Positions 43,738 to 52,141 of a stretch of 64,000 nt of DNA are shown one piece after another. Position numbers and translations under genes: made by a program. The stretch comes from Bradyrhizobium commune. GTDB taxonomy: Bacteria; Pseudomonadota; Alphaproteobacteria; Rhizobiales; Xanthobacteraceae. The notes under the pieces are model-generated. The model saw nothing but the letters and a program-made list of their open reading frames with translations, was not told where the DNA came from and ran no database searches. The stretch's first letter is position 1. Every line of letters begins with the position of its first letter. The stretch lies in assembly GCF_015624505.1 (NCBI RefSeq), contig NZ_CP061379.1:1426001-1490000 (forward strand), read 5' to 3'.

Positions 43738-43974
43738 TCAGGTGCGAACACGGCGGCTGCCATAATGGGGATGCGAGCCGCCGCGATGGCGCCAGTGGCG
43801 ATGCTTGGTGGGGTTCGTATTGGTATTTGGCGCGGCGGCGCCTGGCGCAGGCGTCGTGACCTGCTTGGGCACGGATGCAGCCGGATCGGTCGTCTGCGCC
43901 TGAGAGCTGGTCGGCTGCGCGGCCGCGATCGATCCGGCAAGGATGAGAGCGCCGCAAAAGGTGCGGACATTCAT
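43738..43974 (-). CDS. Small exported protein with His/Arg-rich C-terminus
   Basis: A 78-residue product beginning MNVRTFCGALILAGSIAAAQ and cleaved around SSQAQ. The mature part is Pro/Ala/Thr-rich and ends KHRHWRHRGGSHPHYGSRRV plus RT, which suggests metal or polyanion binding (inference). The ATG at 43,974 follows GGAGACAAAC; an in-frame ATG at 44,034 has no such site. Function unknown. It lies 48 bases upstream of the AI-2E gene and could be the first cistron. Confidence 0.6.
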   Translation of the reverse strand: MNVRTFCGALILAGSIAAAQPTSSQAQTTDPAASVPKQVTTPAPGAAAPNTNTNPTKHRHWRHRGGSHPHYGSRRVRT

Positions 43975-44203
43975 GTTTGTCTCCAATTGACCCCACGATA
44001 CTTCAGATCGGGATAGCGCCGCCGGCCGGCGCATGGACGCGGACGCACGCGGTTAGTCCCCAAACCCGGGGATGAGGTGGGCGCAAGGGTCGAATTTGAG
44101 TGGGGTAGACCGGCCACCCTCGGCTGCGAGACTAGAGGCGGCTTCCGCGTCTGCACATCGGGGATTCTATGTAGAGGGCGAGACAGGAAATCGGTCGACC
44201 CCT

Positions 44204-44401
44204 CTAGCGAGAACTTGCCGACCCTGGCGCCGCGGTTCGGGCGATCAACACGAAGCTCGCGCGGAAGAACTCGCCGGCCTTGGCGAGTTCAGCCGCGATA
44301 CGCCTGGCGTGCAGAACGGCGGCGCCCTGGTCGGCGCACTCGCATGCAGTTCCGTCCGGACAAAGGCCGTATTTGTCGACGATGTGAAAGAAGTAGCGCA
44401 T
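44204..44401 (-). CDS. DUF6894 family small protein
   Basis: 65 residues, MRYFFHIVDKYGLCPDGTAC and so on. The MRYFFHIVD start, the Asp/Glu-rich middle and the ARRIAAELAKAGEF helix followed by a beta strand (ASFVLIA) are those of DUF6894, a family of short cytoplasmic proteins abundant in rhizobia. The function is unknown. No operon partner is evident; the neighbouring BI-1 gene is divergent. Confidence 0.72.
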   Translation of the reverse strand: MRYFFHIVDKYGLCPDGTACECADQGAAVLHARRIAAELAKAGEFFRASFVLIARTAAPGSASSR

Positions 44402-44642
44402 GCGGACGGATTAGGCCGGTGCGTGACCAGCTTCCAGTGACAAAGGTGCAAGAGTCCAGGCAAAAAGGATGAGAAGCTGAGGGCGACCCAAGGTTACACT
44501 TCGGTTAGCCGCCGCGGCCGGATGCAGGCGTTCCGCGATAGGGTGATATATCCTGCGGTACTCGGGTGATCATCCGATGTGCCCGCAAGGGCCAGACCGC
44601 TAGCTTGGCTTGTTCGTGCGAACAAATCCGAGGAGGAGAGCG

Positions 44643-45353
44643 ATGTCGAATTATGATCCGAACCTGACCGCCTCAGGCAGCGGTGGCGCCGCGCTTGCGA
44701 TCGATCCCGGATTGCGCGCCTATATGCTGCGCATCTACAATTATATGGCCGCGGGCGTCGGCCTGACCGCAATTGTGGCGGGGCTGACGTATCAGCTCAT
44801 GGGTCCCACCTTGCTCGAGAGCCCATTGATGTGGGTTTTCATCCTGGCGCCGCTCGCGCTGGTGTTCTTCATCGGGGCGCGCATCAATACGCTGTCGGCG
44901 GAAACGGCGCGCCTTCTGTTCTTCGTCTATGCCGCGTTGGTCGGCGTCTCGCTCTCGACGCTGCTGCACATCTACACCAGTGCCTCGATCACGCGCGTCT
45001 TCTTCATCGCGGCCGCAATGTTCGGGGCACTCAGCGTCTTCGGTTACACCACCGGGCGGAACCTGTCCGCGGTCGGCAGCTTCCTGTTCATGGGCCTGAT
45101 CGGCATCATCATCGCAGGCCTGGTCAACCTCTTCCTGAGGTCGACGGGGCTCGATTGGTTGATCTCGATCGTCGGCGTTGCCGTCTTTGCAGGACTGACG
45201 GCCTACGATACGCAGCGGATCAAGGCGATGTATGAGAGCAGGGACGATGAGACAACGGCGAGCCGCAAGTCCGTCATCGCGGCACTGTCGCTCTACCTCA
45301 ACTTCCTCAATCTGTTCATGATGCTGCTGCGCCTGCAGGGCGGTCGACGGTAG
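44643..45353 (+). CDS. Bax inhibitor-1/YccA family membrane protein
   Basis: 236 residues with seven predicted membrane helices. The family block GLTAYDTQRIKAMYESRDDE with the conserved Asp lies near residue 190, and LYLNFLNLFMMLLRLQGGRR ends the protein. The ATG at 44,643 follows GGAGGAGAGCG; the upstream ATG-like start at 44,610 would add a charged leader absent from the family. Members act as pH-sensitive Ca2+ leak channels (shown for BsYetJ) or modulate FtsH proteolysis (YccA). It is convergent with the DUF1269 gene, six bases away. Confidence 0.93.
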   Translation: MSNYDPNLTASGSGGAALAIDPGLRAYMLRIYNYMAAGVGLTAIVAGLTYQLMGPTLLESPLMWVFILAPLALVFFIGARINTLSAETARLLFFVYAALVGVSLSTLLHIYTSASITRVFFIAAAMFGALSVFGYTTGRNLSAVGSFLFMGLIGIIIAGLVNLFLRSTGLDWLISIVGVAVFAGLTAYDTQRIKAMYESRDDETTASRKSVIAALSLYLNFLNLFMMLLRLQGGRR

Positions 45354-45359
45354 GCGGCT

Positions 45360-45863
45360 TCAGGCCGCCGGCCGCTCCGCCACACTGGCGAGCGCGTCGC
45401 GGAGAATCTTCTCCTTGGTCTCGTCCAGGGACGTCTTCAACACAACTCCGCCGGCTTCCTTGATCTCGTTCAGCACCTTGTCGGCCGTCATGTTCTTGAT
45501 CAGGACGAAGAGCGCGGCGTTGCCGGCGTGGAGCGAGGCGGACAGCTCTTTCATGAAGGAATCGTTGATGCCGAAATCGGACAAAGCGCCTCCAAGCGCG
45601 CCGGACGCGGCGCCGAGCGCGACACCGATGATCGGATTGAGGAAGAGAACTCCGATCAGCAGCCCCCAGAAGCTGCCGGTAATTGCGCCCGTCGCCGTGG
45701 TGTTGACGAGCTGGTTGAGCCGGATGCTGCCATTCTCGGCCTTGACGGCGATCACCGCGTCACTGATGGTGATCAAATATTCCTTTTGCAACTTAAGCAG
45801 CCGCTGACGGACTTCTTCGGCCTTTGCCTCGCTCGGGTATACGATTGCGACCAGATCAGACAT
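45360..45863 (-). CDS. DUF1269 family membrane protein
   Basis: 167 residues starting MSDLVAIVYPSEAKAEEVRQ, which matches DUF1269. A glycine-rich membrane hairpin follows (ATGAITGSFWGLLIGVLFLN, then GVALGAASGALGGALSDFG). The C-terminal domain (NAALFVLIKNMTADKVLNEI) is predicted alpha/beta. AGGAGGT precedes the ATG. A much longer open frame on this strand continues upstream to 47,828 in this register, but that part is antiparallel noise over the Mrp genes. Function unknown; stress-linked expression has been suggested for such proteins. Confidence 0.85.
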   Translation of the reverse strand: MSDLVAIVYPSEAKAEEVRQRLLKLQKEYLITISDAVIAVKAENGSIRLNQLVNTTATGAITGSFWGLLIGVLFLNPIIGVALGAASGALGGALSDFGINDSFMKELSASLHAGNAALFVLIKNMTADKVLNEIKEAGGVVLKTSLDETKEKILRDALASVAERPAA

Positions 45864-46048
45864 GGAGACCTCCTGGGTATTTCCCGCAGGATTGACCGCG
45901 GGAAGACCGGTGCCAATTGCATTGGCGCGGAGACTACGCTGCGAACACAAGCTCGGTATCCATGAAAACCCTTGGACGCTAAAGAGATCGTTCCTGATCA
46001 TTGTATCGAGGGATTCCCTCGGCACGACCTGCTCGATCCAGGTGGTCT

Positions 46049-47821
46049 TCAGCTCGCCGCGAACATTAGCGCTGCTAGCAGCAGCGCGACCAGGAGCAGG
46101 GAGATGCCGGCGGCGGACCATTGACGAAGAACGTCGTCGCCGCTTACGACAAGGCTGCTCAATCCAAGACAGCCGCGCCGGAGCGGACCGGCCACTCTGA
46201 TGAGCGCTTTCCAGGCCGCTGAAGAGCCCAGCGGGTGCGGCCATGGGCTGAGCAAGATCGCAAGCGCTGCGCCTCCGAGCACAGGCAAGAGCAATTTGGG
46301 CAGCGCGTCGATGCCGAACAGGCTCGATGTCGGACCATACCGGACTGGCAAATACGAGTTCCAAGGCAACAAGCCAAGCAATAGCGAACAGAGCGCCAAG
46401 GCAAGCGCCGCGAGGTCGCGTCCGAGCGGCGCTCGGCCGACGAGGGCAATCGACTGGTCTGATGGCGCGAGCGCGTGGGACAGGACCAGCACGACATAGG
46501 CGGTCGTGAACATTCCGGCGGCCTGAAGCACGAGGGCCCACCACCACTGCCCCGTCCTCGCCGTCTCCTGGAGCAATAACTCCTTTGCGAGTGACGCTCC
46601 GCTCGGTTGAACACCCATCAAGGCGATGCCGCCAATTGCGAACGCTAGGACGCTCAAGGGCAGGGCCCGTGCGACACCGCGCAGCCCGGTGATGCGATCG
46701 TGGCCAAGCCCGGCATAGATTGATCCGGCGGCCATGAACATCGCCGCCTTCGCCGTCGCATGGGAAACTGCTTGCAACAGGCCGCCCGCCAGGGCCTGGT
46801 CGTTTTCGAGCTTTCCGGATGCGCCGAACGCGAGAGGAAACATCAGGAAGAGATATCCGATCTGAGCCAGCGTCGAATATGCAATCAGGAGCTTGAGGCG
46901 CTCTTGCCGGAGCGCGACAACGCTTCCGAACACGATCGCTCCGGCTCCCAGCGTCGCGAGCAATTGCGCGGCAGCCAAACCGGGCAAGCCCGGCATGGCA
47001 TCGAACCAGAGTCGCACAAGAATGAAGAACGACCCCTTCACGACCAGACCGGACAGCATCGCGCTCGCAGCGGCCGGTGCGCCGGCATGAGCGGGCGGCA
47101 GCCAGAGGTGCAGCGGAAAGAGTGCAGTTTTGGCGAGGAGACCGCTTGTCATCAAGGCCGCCGCGATGAGCACGCCGGATTCGGCGCTCACGCGATGCGA
47201 CAACAACACGATATCGAGTGTCCCGTAGAGACCATAGAGCAGCGCGGTGCCCAGCAGATAAAGGACCGAACCGAGCAATGCGAAGAGCAGATATCGCAAC
47301 GCGGCCCGAAGCGTCTCCGCGCGACCGTCGAGCGACACCAGAGGCACCGCGGCGAACGTCAGCAGTTCCAGCGCAACATAGAGCGAGAAGAGGTCGCCGC
47401 CGACGAAGATCGTGTTCAGCGCGCCCCAGATCGCCAGCAGCAGAATCCATAATGCGAATGGTGCGCGCGCTTCGGCAGCTTGGGGACGAAAATCGGTCGC
47501 GGCAAAAATGGCGACCGCGCAGATCACGACCGCCGTCGTCGCGAGCATGACTGCCGACAATCCGTCGGCGCGGAGGGCTACGCCGAGCGGCGGCGGCCAG
47601 GCGCCGAGCAGATAGACGAGGTGGCCGTCGCTTCGCGGCAAGAGCACGAGAACCGCTGCCGCAATCGCCAATCCGGCCGGCATGACCGTGAAGGCGACCT
47701 GCCGAACGTAGCGCTCGCCGAAAGCGAACGCCAGCAAGATACCCGCGACCGGCAACGCGATCGACAGCACCAGCAGGACGCCGCCGGCAGTTGTCACCAG
47801 CACGGGGGCAGGGGGCAGCAT
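46049..47821 (-). CDS. mnhD: Mrp-type Na+/H+ antiporter subunit D
   Basis: 590 residues with about 14 hydrophobic segments. It belongs to the NuoN/NuoM-like antiporter family: a conserved Lys lies in LLAKTALFPLHLWLPPAHAG, followed by APAAASAMLSGLVVKGSFF, and KLLIAYSTLAQIGYLFL and SHATAKAAMFMAAGSIY blocks follow, with helix-breaking prolines. The start overlaps the mnhC stop by one base (TGATG). It is the last gene of the operon and the only full antiporter-like subunit I can see in it. Confidence 0.92.
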   Translation of the reverse strand: MLPPAPVLVTTAGGVLLVLSIALPVAGILLAFAFGERYVRQVAFTVMPAGLAIAAAVLVLLPRSDGHLVYLLGAWPPPLGVALRADGLSAVMLATTAVVICAVAIFAATDFRPQAAEARAPFALWILLLAIWGALNTIFVGGDLFSLYVALELLTFAAVPLVSLDGRAETLRAALRYLLFALLGSVLYLLGTALLYGLYGTLDIVLLSHRVSAESGVLIAAALMTSGLLAKTALFPLHLWLPPAHAGAPAAASAMLSGLVVKGSFFILVRLWFDAMPGLPGLAAAQLLATLGAGAIVFGSVVALRQERLKLLIAYSTLAQIGYLFLMFPLAFGASGKLENDQALAGGLLQAVSHATAKAAMFMAAGSIYAGLGHDRITGLRGVARALPLSVLAFAIGGIALMGVQPSGASLAKELLLQETARTGQWWWALVLQAAGMFTTAYVVLVLSHALAPSDQSIALVGRAPLGRDLAALALALCSLLLGLLPWNSYLPVRYGPTSSLFGIDALPKLLLPVLGGAALAILLSPWPHPLGSSAAWKALIRVAGPLRRGCLGLSSLVVSGDDVLRQWSAAGISLLLVALLLAALMFAAS

Positions 47822-48162
47822 CAGCCACCGGACGGATCGGAGGGCGGGCTCGCCGGCGCCGGACCGTCGAGTGTCGTCGAGCCGGCGATCTGGAAGAGCC
47901 GCAGCAACAGGGCGATCGCCAGTGCCGTCGCGGAAAACGCCACCACGACTCCGGTGATCACCAGGGCTTGCGGCACCGGGTCGTTGCCAAAGGCGGCTGC
48001 GGCGCCTCGGCGTCCGACAATGCCGAACAGAAGAAACACGCCGCTGCCGAGCAGGTTGAATGCGATGATCTTGCGAAGTGGTTGCGGATTCGCGATCAGG
48101 CCGTAGAGCCCGAGCCCGACCGCCGCGGCGGCGCATAATCCGAACACCGTCACGGCGCTCAT
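47821..48162 (-). CDS. mnhC: Mrp-type Na+/H+ antiporter subunit C
   Basis: 113 residues, three membrane helices, NuoK-like. FGLCAAAAVGLGLYGLIANP, then LRKIIAFNLLGSGVFLLFG and PVPQALVITGVVVAFSATAL are the conserved helices; the last keeps the TGxVVxFSxTA pattern of MnhC. A short Pro/Ser-rich tail ends it. The start codon overlaps the previous stop by one base. Confidence 0.93.
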   Translation of the reverse strand: MSAVTVFGLCAAAAVGLGLYGLIANPQPLRKIIAFNLLGSGVFLLFGIVGRRGAAAAFGNDPVPQALVITGVVVAFSATALAIALLLRLFQIAGSTTLDGPAPASPPSDPSGG

Positions 48163-49103
48163 CACTCGGCGCTCCTTTCCGGTGCGCCGGCGAGCAGCAG
48201 GCCGAGCGTCGTCGCGATCGTCAGTAGCATCGCGACCTCGATGCCCAGAATCAACGGTTTGGCGAACGCGACCGGATAAGCAAGGAACGCCGGCCCAAAA
48301 CAGAGCCCGCCAAGGCCGACGACAAGGAACAGGCCAGGTCCGGACACCAGGATGAGCCGTAGCCATCGACTGCGCACGGGCGGCGTATCCGCCAGTCCGG
48401 CCATGATGACCAGCAGCCACATGGATGCGAGAACCGCGCCGCCCTGAAACGCTCCGCCGGGGTGATCAGCGCCCGTCCACAGGATGTAAATGCCGACGAC
48501 AATGCCGGCGGGCGGCAACAGGCGCGCGAGAAAGGCGAGAACACCATTTGGATCGGCCTGGTGGCGCAGTCCGGGACGACCGCCCCAGGCCTGGTCCGAT
48601 GCGAGCGACCAGACGCCGACGATGGCGAGCAGGAGCACGACCTTCTCGAGCATGGTGTCCATCCCGCGGAATGCCATGAGCACGTTGGTGACGGGGTTGG
48701 CCATTCCGGTCGCCCCGGAATTCGAGACGACCTCGGGCGCGAGCGTTGGCGCTGGATCGGGCAGAAGCAGGATTGCGACGGCCAGCGCTGCCGCGATCGA
48801 CGCGGACAGGATGGCCGCGCTCAGGCGCACGATCAGGCTAGGTGCTTCCGTTGTCATCGCCTCGGTGTCGCGCAGCCGGGCCGCCGCGCCCAGCAGCACG
48901 ACGCCGCCCAGGCCTCCGCCAATTGCAGCCTCGGTCAGCGCAACATCGACGGCGTCAAGACGGACCCAAATCAGCGCAACCAGAAGTCCGTAGGCGATAA
49001 AACCGACCGTGGCCGAATAGGTGTCGGGGACGGCGATCGTCCAGATGGCGAGGCCCAGCACCACGGCGGCGAGCGCGATCTCGAACACTGTTGCGATGCT
49101 CAT
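48162..49103 (-). CDS. Fused Mrp subunit: MbhD/MbhE-like (DUF4040) plus MnhB
   Basis: A 313-residue fusion. Residues 1-85 are DUF4040/MbhD-like (DTYSATVGFIAYGLLVALIW, then VALTEAAIGGGLGGVVLLGA). Residues 90-175 resemble MbhE (GMDTMLEKVVLLLAIVGVWS). The rest is MnhB (LPPAGIVVGIYILWTGADHP, GGAFQGGAVLASMWLLVIMAG). In canonical Mrp complexes the first two domains are the C-terminal end of MrpA, after its NuoL-like antiporter part. Here they stand without it. The gene overlaps its neighbours on both sides. Confidence 0.88.
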   Translation of the reverse strand: MSIATVFEIALAAVVLGLAIWTIAVPDTYSATVGFIAYGLLVALIWVRLDAVDVALTEAAIGGGLGGVVLLGAAARLRDTEAMTTEAPSLIVRLSAAILSASIAAALAVAILLLPDPAPTLAPEVVSNSGATGMANPVTNVLMAFRGMDTMLEKVVLLLAIVGVWSLASDQAWGGRPGLRHQADPNGVLAFLARLLPPAGIVVGIYILWTGADHPGGAFQGGAVLASMWLLVIMAGLADTPPVRSRWLRLILVSGPGLFLVVGLGGLCFGPAFLAYPVAFAKPLILGIEVAMLLTIATTLGLLLAGAPERSAE

Positions 49104-49393
49104 TTGCCAGATCCGCTCTGACGTGCCGTGCGCGCTATCAACTGCGAGACGGAGGCGCCCGCGAGCAGCACGAACATCCAGATGCTGATCAGCTTCAGTC
49201 CGTCGCGCAGGCCTCCTGTTTGGGGGAGCAGCCCGAGCACGACGAAACCCAGACCGAGATTGTCGGCCTTACTGAGCGCGTGCAGACGCGTCAGGGTGTC
49301 GGGAAAGCGAAGAAGGCCGACAGTGCCGGCGAAAAAGAAGAACACGCCTGCCGACACCCCCGCAACCGTGATGATGTCGCGTACGACGCTCAT
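49100..49393 (-). CDS. mnhG: Mrp-type Na+/H+ antiporter subunit G
   Basis: 97 residues with three membrane helices. IITVAGVSAGVFFFFAGTVG, then LLRFPDTLTRLHALSKADNL and GFVVLGLLPQTGGLRDGLKL are diagnostic of MnhG, in particular the RFPD-x-x-TRLHA string. The start lies four bases inside the end of mnhF, and the stop overlaps the next start. Confidence 0.94.
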   Translation of the reverse strand: MSVVRDIITVAGVSAGVFFFFAGTVGLLRFPDTLTRLHALSKADNLGLGFVVLGLLPQTGGLRDGLKLISIWMFVLLAGASVSQLIARTARQSGSGK

Positions 49394-49680
49394 CTGTCCT
49401 CCCCCGGACCGGCTCCATCGGTTGCGAGGCGGGAAAGCCCTTTCTTGACGAACGCGATGGATGCGAAGGTGGCGAGCAGTGCCAGGATCAATGCCACGTC
49501 GACGGCCGCCGGCACGCCTGTCACGGTCCCGAGCAGCAGCAGGACGGCAATGCCCGCGGTCCCGATCAATTGTGTCGCCATCATCCGGTCTGCATCTGTC
49601 GGGCCACGCAAGATCGACACCAGCCCGAGCGCCAGCATCGTCAGGATCAAGCCGACTGCGGCGGTCAGGAATTCAGTCAT
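49390..49680 (-). CDS. mnhF: Mrp-type Na+/H+ antiporter subunit F
   Basis: 96 residues with three helices. LVSILRGPTDADRMMATQLI and DVALILALLATFASIAFVKK are the conserved MnhF blocks, including the RGPT-x-x-DR motif. ATG 49,680 is chosen; the frame is open upstream but overlaps mnhE, whose 3' end already covers it by eight bases. Small accessory subunit of the membrane complex. Confidence 0.94.
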   Translation of the reverse strand: MTEFLTAAVGLILTMLALGLVSILRGPTDADRMMATQLIGTAGIAVLLLLGTVTGVPAAVDVALILALLATFASIAFVKKGLSRLATDGAGPGEDR

Positions 49681-50194
49681 TGTAGAGCGCTCGAACCAAC
49701 GCCGCTTCCTCGGCGGCAAGCTCGGCAACGACCGGTTGCTCGATGTCGAGGCAGTGATAGACGATCTGCCCGTTCTCCTCCCCGGTCGGCACCGTGCCGG
49801 GCAAAAGGCTGGTGAGTGTCGTGAACACGTTACGTCGCATCCCGCGCGAAAGGCCGGTCGGATAGACCACCAATCCCGGGCGCAGCGGCAGCCGGGGATC
49901 GAGCGCGCGACGCGCGACGTCTACGCCGGCGACCACCGACTGGTACAGGAAAAGCAGCGCCAGGCGTGCCATGGCAGTAACCGACCGCCGCGATCTGCTC
50001 GGCTCCAGCAGGTGCAGGCTTGTCCAGGTTGCTGCCGCGATCGCAGCCGCCGCGGCAGGAAGATCCGCGGGATTGACGCCGGCAAGCACGAGCCAGAGGC
50101 AGAGGAAAAATGCGGCTCTGAAAGTCGCAATCCGCCACAATCCTCCAACCGCGACGGCCGCACGTCCATCCCGACCACCTGAGGATCCTGTCAT
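49673..50194 (-). CDS. mnhE: Mrp-type Na+/H+ antiporter subunit E
   Basis: 173 residues beginning MTGSSGGRDGRAAVAVGGLW. Two N-terminal membrane helices (FRAAFFLCLWLVLAGVNPAD, LPAAAAAIAAATWTSLHLL) are followed by a soluble domain with LVVYPTGLSRGMRRNVFTTL, then TSLLPGTVPTGEENGQIVYH and CLDIEQP. The TLLPGT/H-LD pattern is diagnostic for MnhE. ATG 50,194 is the first Met that preserves the family's length. First gene of the operon as visible. Confidence 0.92.
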   Translation of the reverse strand: MTGSSGGRDGRAAVAVGGLWRIATFRAAFFLCLWLVLAGVNPADLPAAAAAIAAATWTSLHLLEPSRSRRSVTAMARLALLFLYQSVVAGVDVARRALDPRLPLRPGLVVYPTGLSRGMRRNVFTTLTSLLPGTVPTGEENGQIVYHCLDIEQPVVAELAAEEAALVRALYND

Positions 50195-50416
50195 GCTGGT
50201 TTCCTCGGTTGCTCCCGGATTGTGTCGCCTGGGGCCCTGCCATTCCAACGACGGAGCAGCGGCAGGGGCGTCTATCCGCGAGTCATGCGCTGCATCGATC
50301 CGCAAGCCGGCGTGGCGATACATCATCATCCAGAAGGGTTCGGATGGCGCCCACGAGTGGATCGTCCGGCGCCATCGCCTTCGCTTGGGATAGGATCTTG
50401 CGACCCTGCCGCGCAA

Positions 50417-50629
50417 CTACTGCGACGCCTGCCGAGCGAAGCATGTGCCGCCTCGTCCGCTTCTGGATGCACGGCACTGCTCTTCGGTAGAGTACCTGCA
50501 GTTCGTGTGTCCCTTAAACTTGGAGCACCATTGGTTCTGCGGGCTCTGCTGGGCCTGCGCCGAGGTTGACAGAGGCGTGATCGCCAGGGTCCCCAAGATC
50601 GCGGTTGCAACGAAGATAAACTTTCGCAT
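50417..50629 (-). CDS. DUF3551 family small exported protein
   Basis: 70 residues starting MRKFIFVATAILGTLAITPL with cleavage near AQA. The mature part has four cysteines in the DUF3551 pattern: NQWCSKFKGHTNCRYSTEEQ, CRASRSGRGGTCFARQ. AGGAGGATTT precedes the ATG. DUF3551 proteins are numerous in Bradyrhizobium and uncharacterised; two disulfides are likely in the periplasm. It is separate from the Mrp operon downstream on the same strand. Confidence 0.8.
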   Translation of the reverse strand: MRKFIFVATAILGTLAITPLSTSAQAQQSPQNQWCSKFKGHTNCRYSTEEQCRASRSGRGGTCFARQASQ

Positions 50630-51031
50630 TTGAAATCCTCCTGGTCGTTCAAGTCGGTTGGAGCCACGTTCAAGTGTCGATGTTCAGGCGTTGGTCGCGG
50701 CCCAGGTCGATCGTCACGTTTACGAGTCCCCGGATCGGTGACGCCGATCATGTGAAGTGTGAGTCGCGCGCAGCCGCGCGCCTCGCGCGATTGCTCCACA
50801 TGACGATTGCATCATGCGTCGTCCACGGAACCGGCGACATCGGGTGATTGCCTGATCACGTCCTAGGAATCTGCTGATGGCCGACCACGGATTCCATCCG
50901 GCGCCACCGAGTAGATTTACCGATGTTGACGGCGGACCCCATCGGCAAAATGCCGATGGCGGTACCGGGAAACGCGACTGCAGAAGGCGCAATCCTCCCG
51001 GCAAGATCTCACTCCCGGAACGGAACAGCTC
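50630..51031. other. Divergent intergenic region upstream of RND system 4
   Basis: About 400 bases between the leftward DUF3551 gene and the rightward adaptor gene. Short frames occur but none is convincing. It should contain promoters for both. Confidence 0.45.
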
Positions 51032-52141
51032 ATGTTCATGCACGGCAGCCGATCCGCGCCTCGAAACATTCTCACATCGACGCTGGTGACGGCGATCTCG
51101 CTGATGCTGGCAGGATGTGGACGGGAAACCGAAACCAAGGACGCATCTTCGCCGCGGATCGTACGCACCGCGACCGTGGAAAAGCGCAAGGTCACAACGC
51201 CGCTGACATTCTCCGGACGGGTCGAGGCGGAAGACGAGGTGAATGTCGCATTCCGGATCTCGGGACGCTTGTTGAGCAATGACACCAAGATCGGCGACCG
51301 GGTCAAGGCCGGTCAGGTGCTGGCGCGATTGGAGTCGCAGAATGAGCTGAGCGCGCTGCGACAGGCGCAGGCATCCCTTGCCGCCGCTCAGGGGCAATTG
51401 ACACAGGCGCGCAATCACTTCGACCGCCAGGAGACGCTGTTGGCGCAGGGCTGGACCACGCGCGTCAATTACGACGCCGCAACCCAGGCGAGGCAAACCG
51501 CGCAATCGCAGGTCGATGCGGCCGAAGCGCAGCTGAGTTCCGCGCATGACCTCGTCAGCTTCACCGAGCTCAAGGCTGATGCACCCGGCGTGATAACGGC
51601 CACAGGTCCGGTCGCCGGCGAGGTCGTCCAGGTCGGGCAGATGGTCGCCAGGATTGCGCGGCAGGACGGCCGTGATGCGGTCTTCGACGTCCCCGCTCAA
51701 TTGATCAGGTCGGCTTCCGCTGATCCAGAGATCACCGTCAGCCTGGCTGATGATCCGTCGATAACCGCACAAGGGCGCATTCGCGAAGTTGCAGCACAGG
51801 CCAGTGCCGTGACCCGGACCTTCGAGGTCAAGGTCGGCCTGACGGATCCGCCGGCGGCGATGCGTTTGGGTGCATCGGTGATAGGACGAGTGAACACAAG
51901 CGCAGGGCCGATGATCGATATTCCATCTACCGCGCTGACCAGGATGAATCAGCAGCCTGCCGTATGGATCGTCGATCGGGCCACCAACACGGTCGCGGTG
52001 CGAAACGTGGATGTGCTGCGGTTCGATGAAGCGCAGGCCATCATTTCCCAGGGGCTCGACGTCGGCGAAATAGTTGTCACCGCCGGCGTTCAGGCGCTGC
52101 ATCCGGGTCAAAAGGTCCGAGTTCTTGGATCCGAGCCATGA
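51032..52141 (+). CDS. RND efflux periplasmic adaptor lipoprotein (system 4)
   Basis: 369 residues with a lipoprotein signal ending LMLAGCGRET, so Cys (~residue 29) is acylated and anchors the protein to the inner membrane. The lipoyl halves are RVEAEDEVNVAFRISGRLLS and FTELKADAPGVITATGPVAG, with a coiled-coil hairpin between ~100 and 165. The IVRTATVEKRKVTTPLTFSG opening is typical of HlyD-like RND adaptors of this size. The stop overlaps the permease start (ATGA). Confidence 0.94.
   Translation: MFMHGSRSAPRNILTSTLVTAISLMLAGCGRETETKDASSPRIVRTATVEKRKVTTPLTFSGRVEAEDEVNVAFRISGRLLSNDTKIGDRVKAGQVLARLESQNELSALRQAQASLAAAQGQLTQARNHFDRQETLLAQGWTTRVNYDAATQARQTAQSQVDAAEAQLSSAHDLVSFTELKADAPGVITATGPVAGEVVQVGQMVARIARQDGRDAVFDVPAQLIRSASADPEITVSLADDPSITAQGRIREVAAQASAVTRTFEVKVGLTDPPAAMRLGASVIGRVNTSAGPMIDIPSTALTRMNQQPAVWIVDRATNTVAVRNVDVLRFDEAQAIISQGLDVGEIVVTAGVQALHPGQKVRVLGSEP

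Noticed and set aside
42358..44016. A 552-codon plus-strand frame over DUF992 and AI-2E
   Set aside because: Composition is that of an antisense frame (His/Asp/Gln/Arg); the opposite strand has two recognisable genes.
45864..47828. Long N-terminal extension of the DUF1269 frame on the minus strand
   Set aside because: The extension overlaps mnhD on the same strand in another register. A ribosome binding site and family homology place the DUF1269 start at 45,863.
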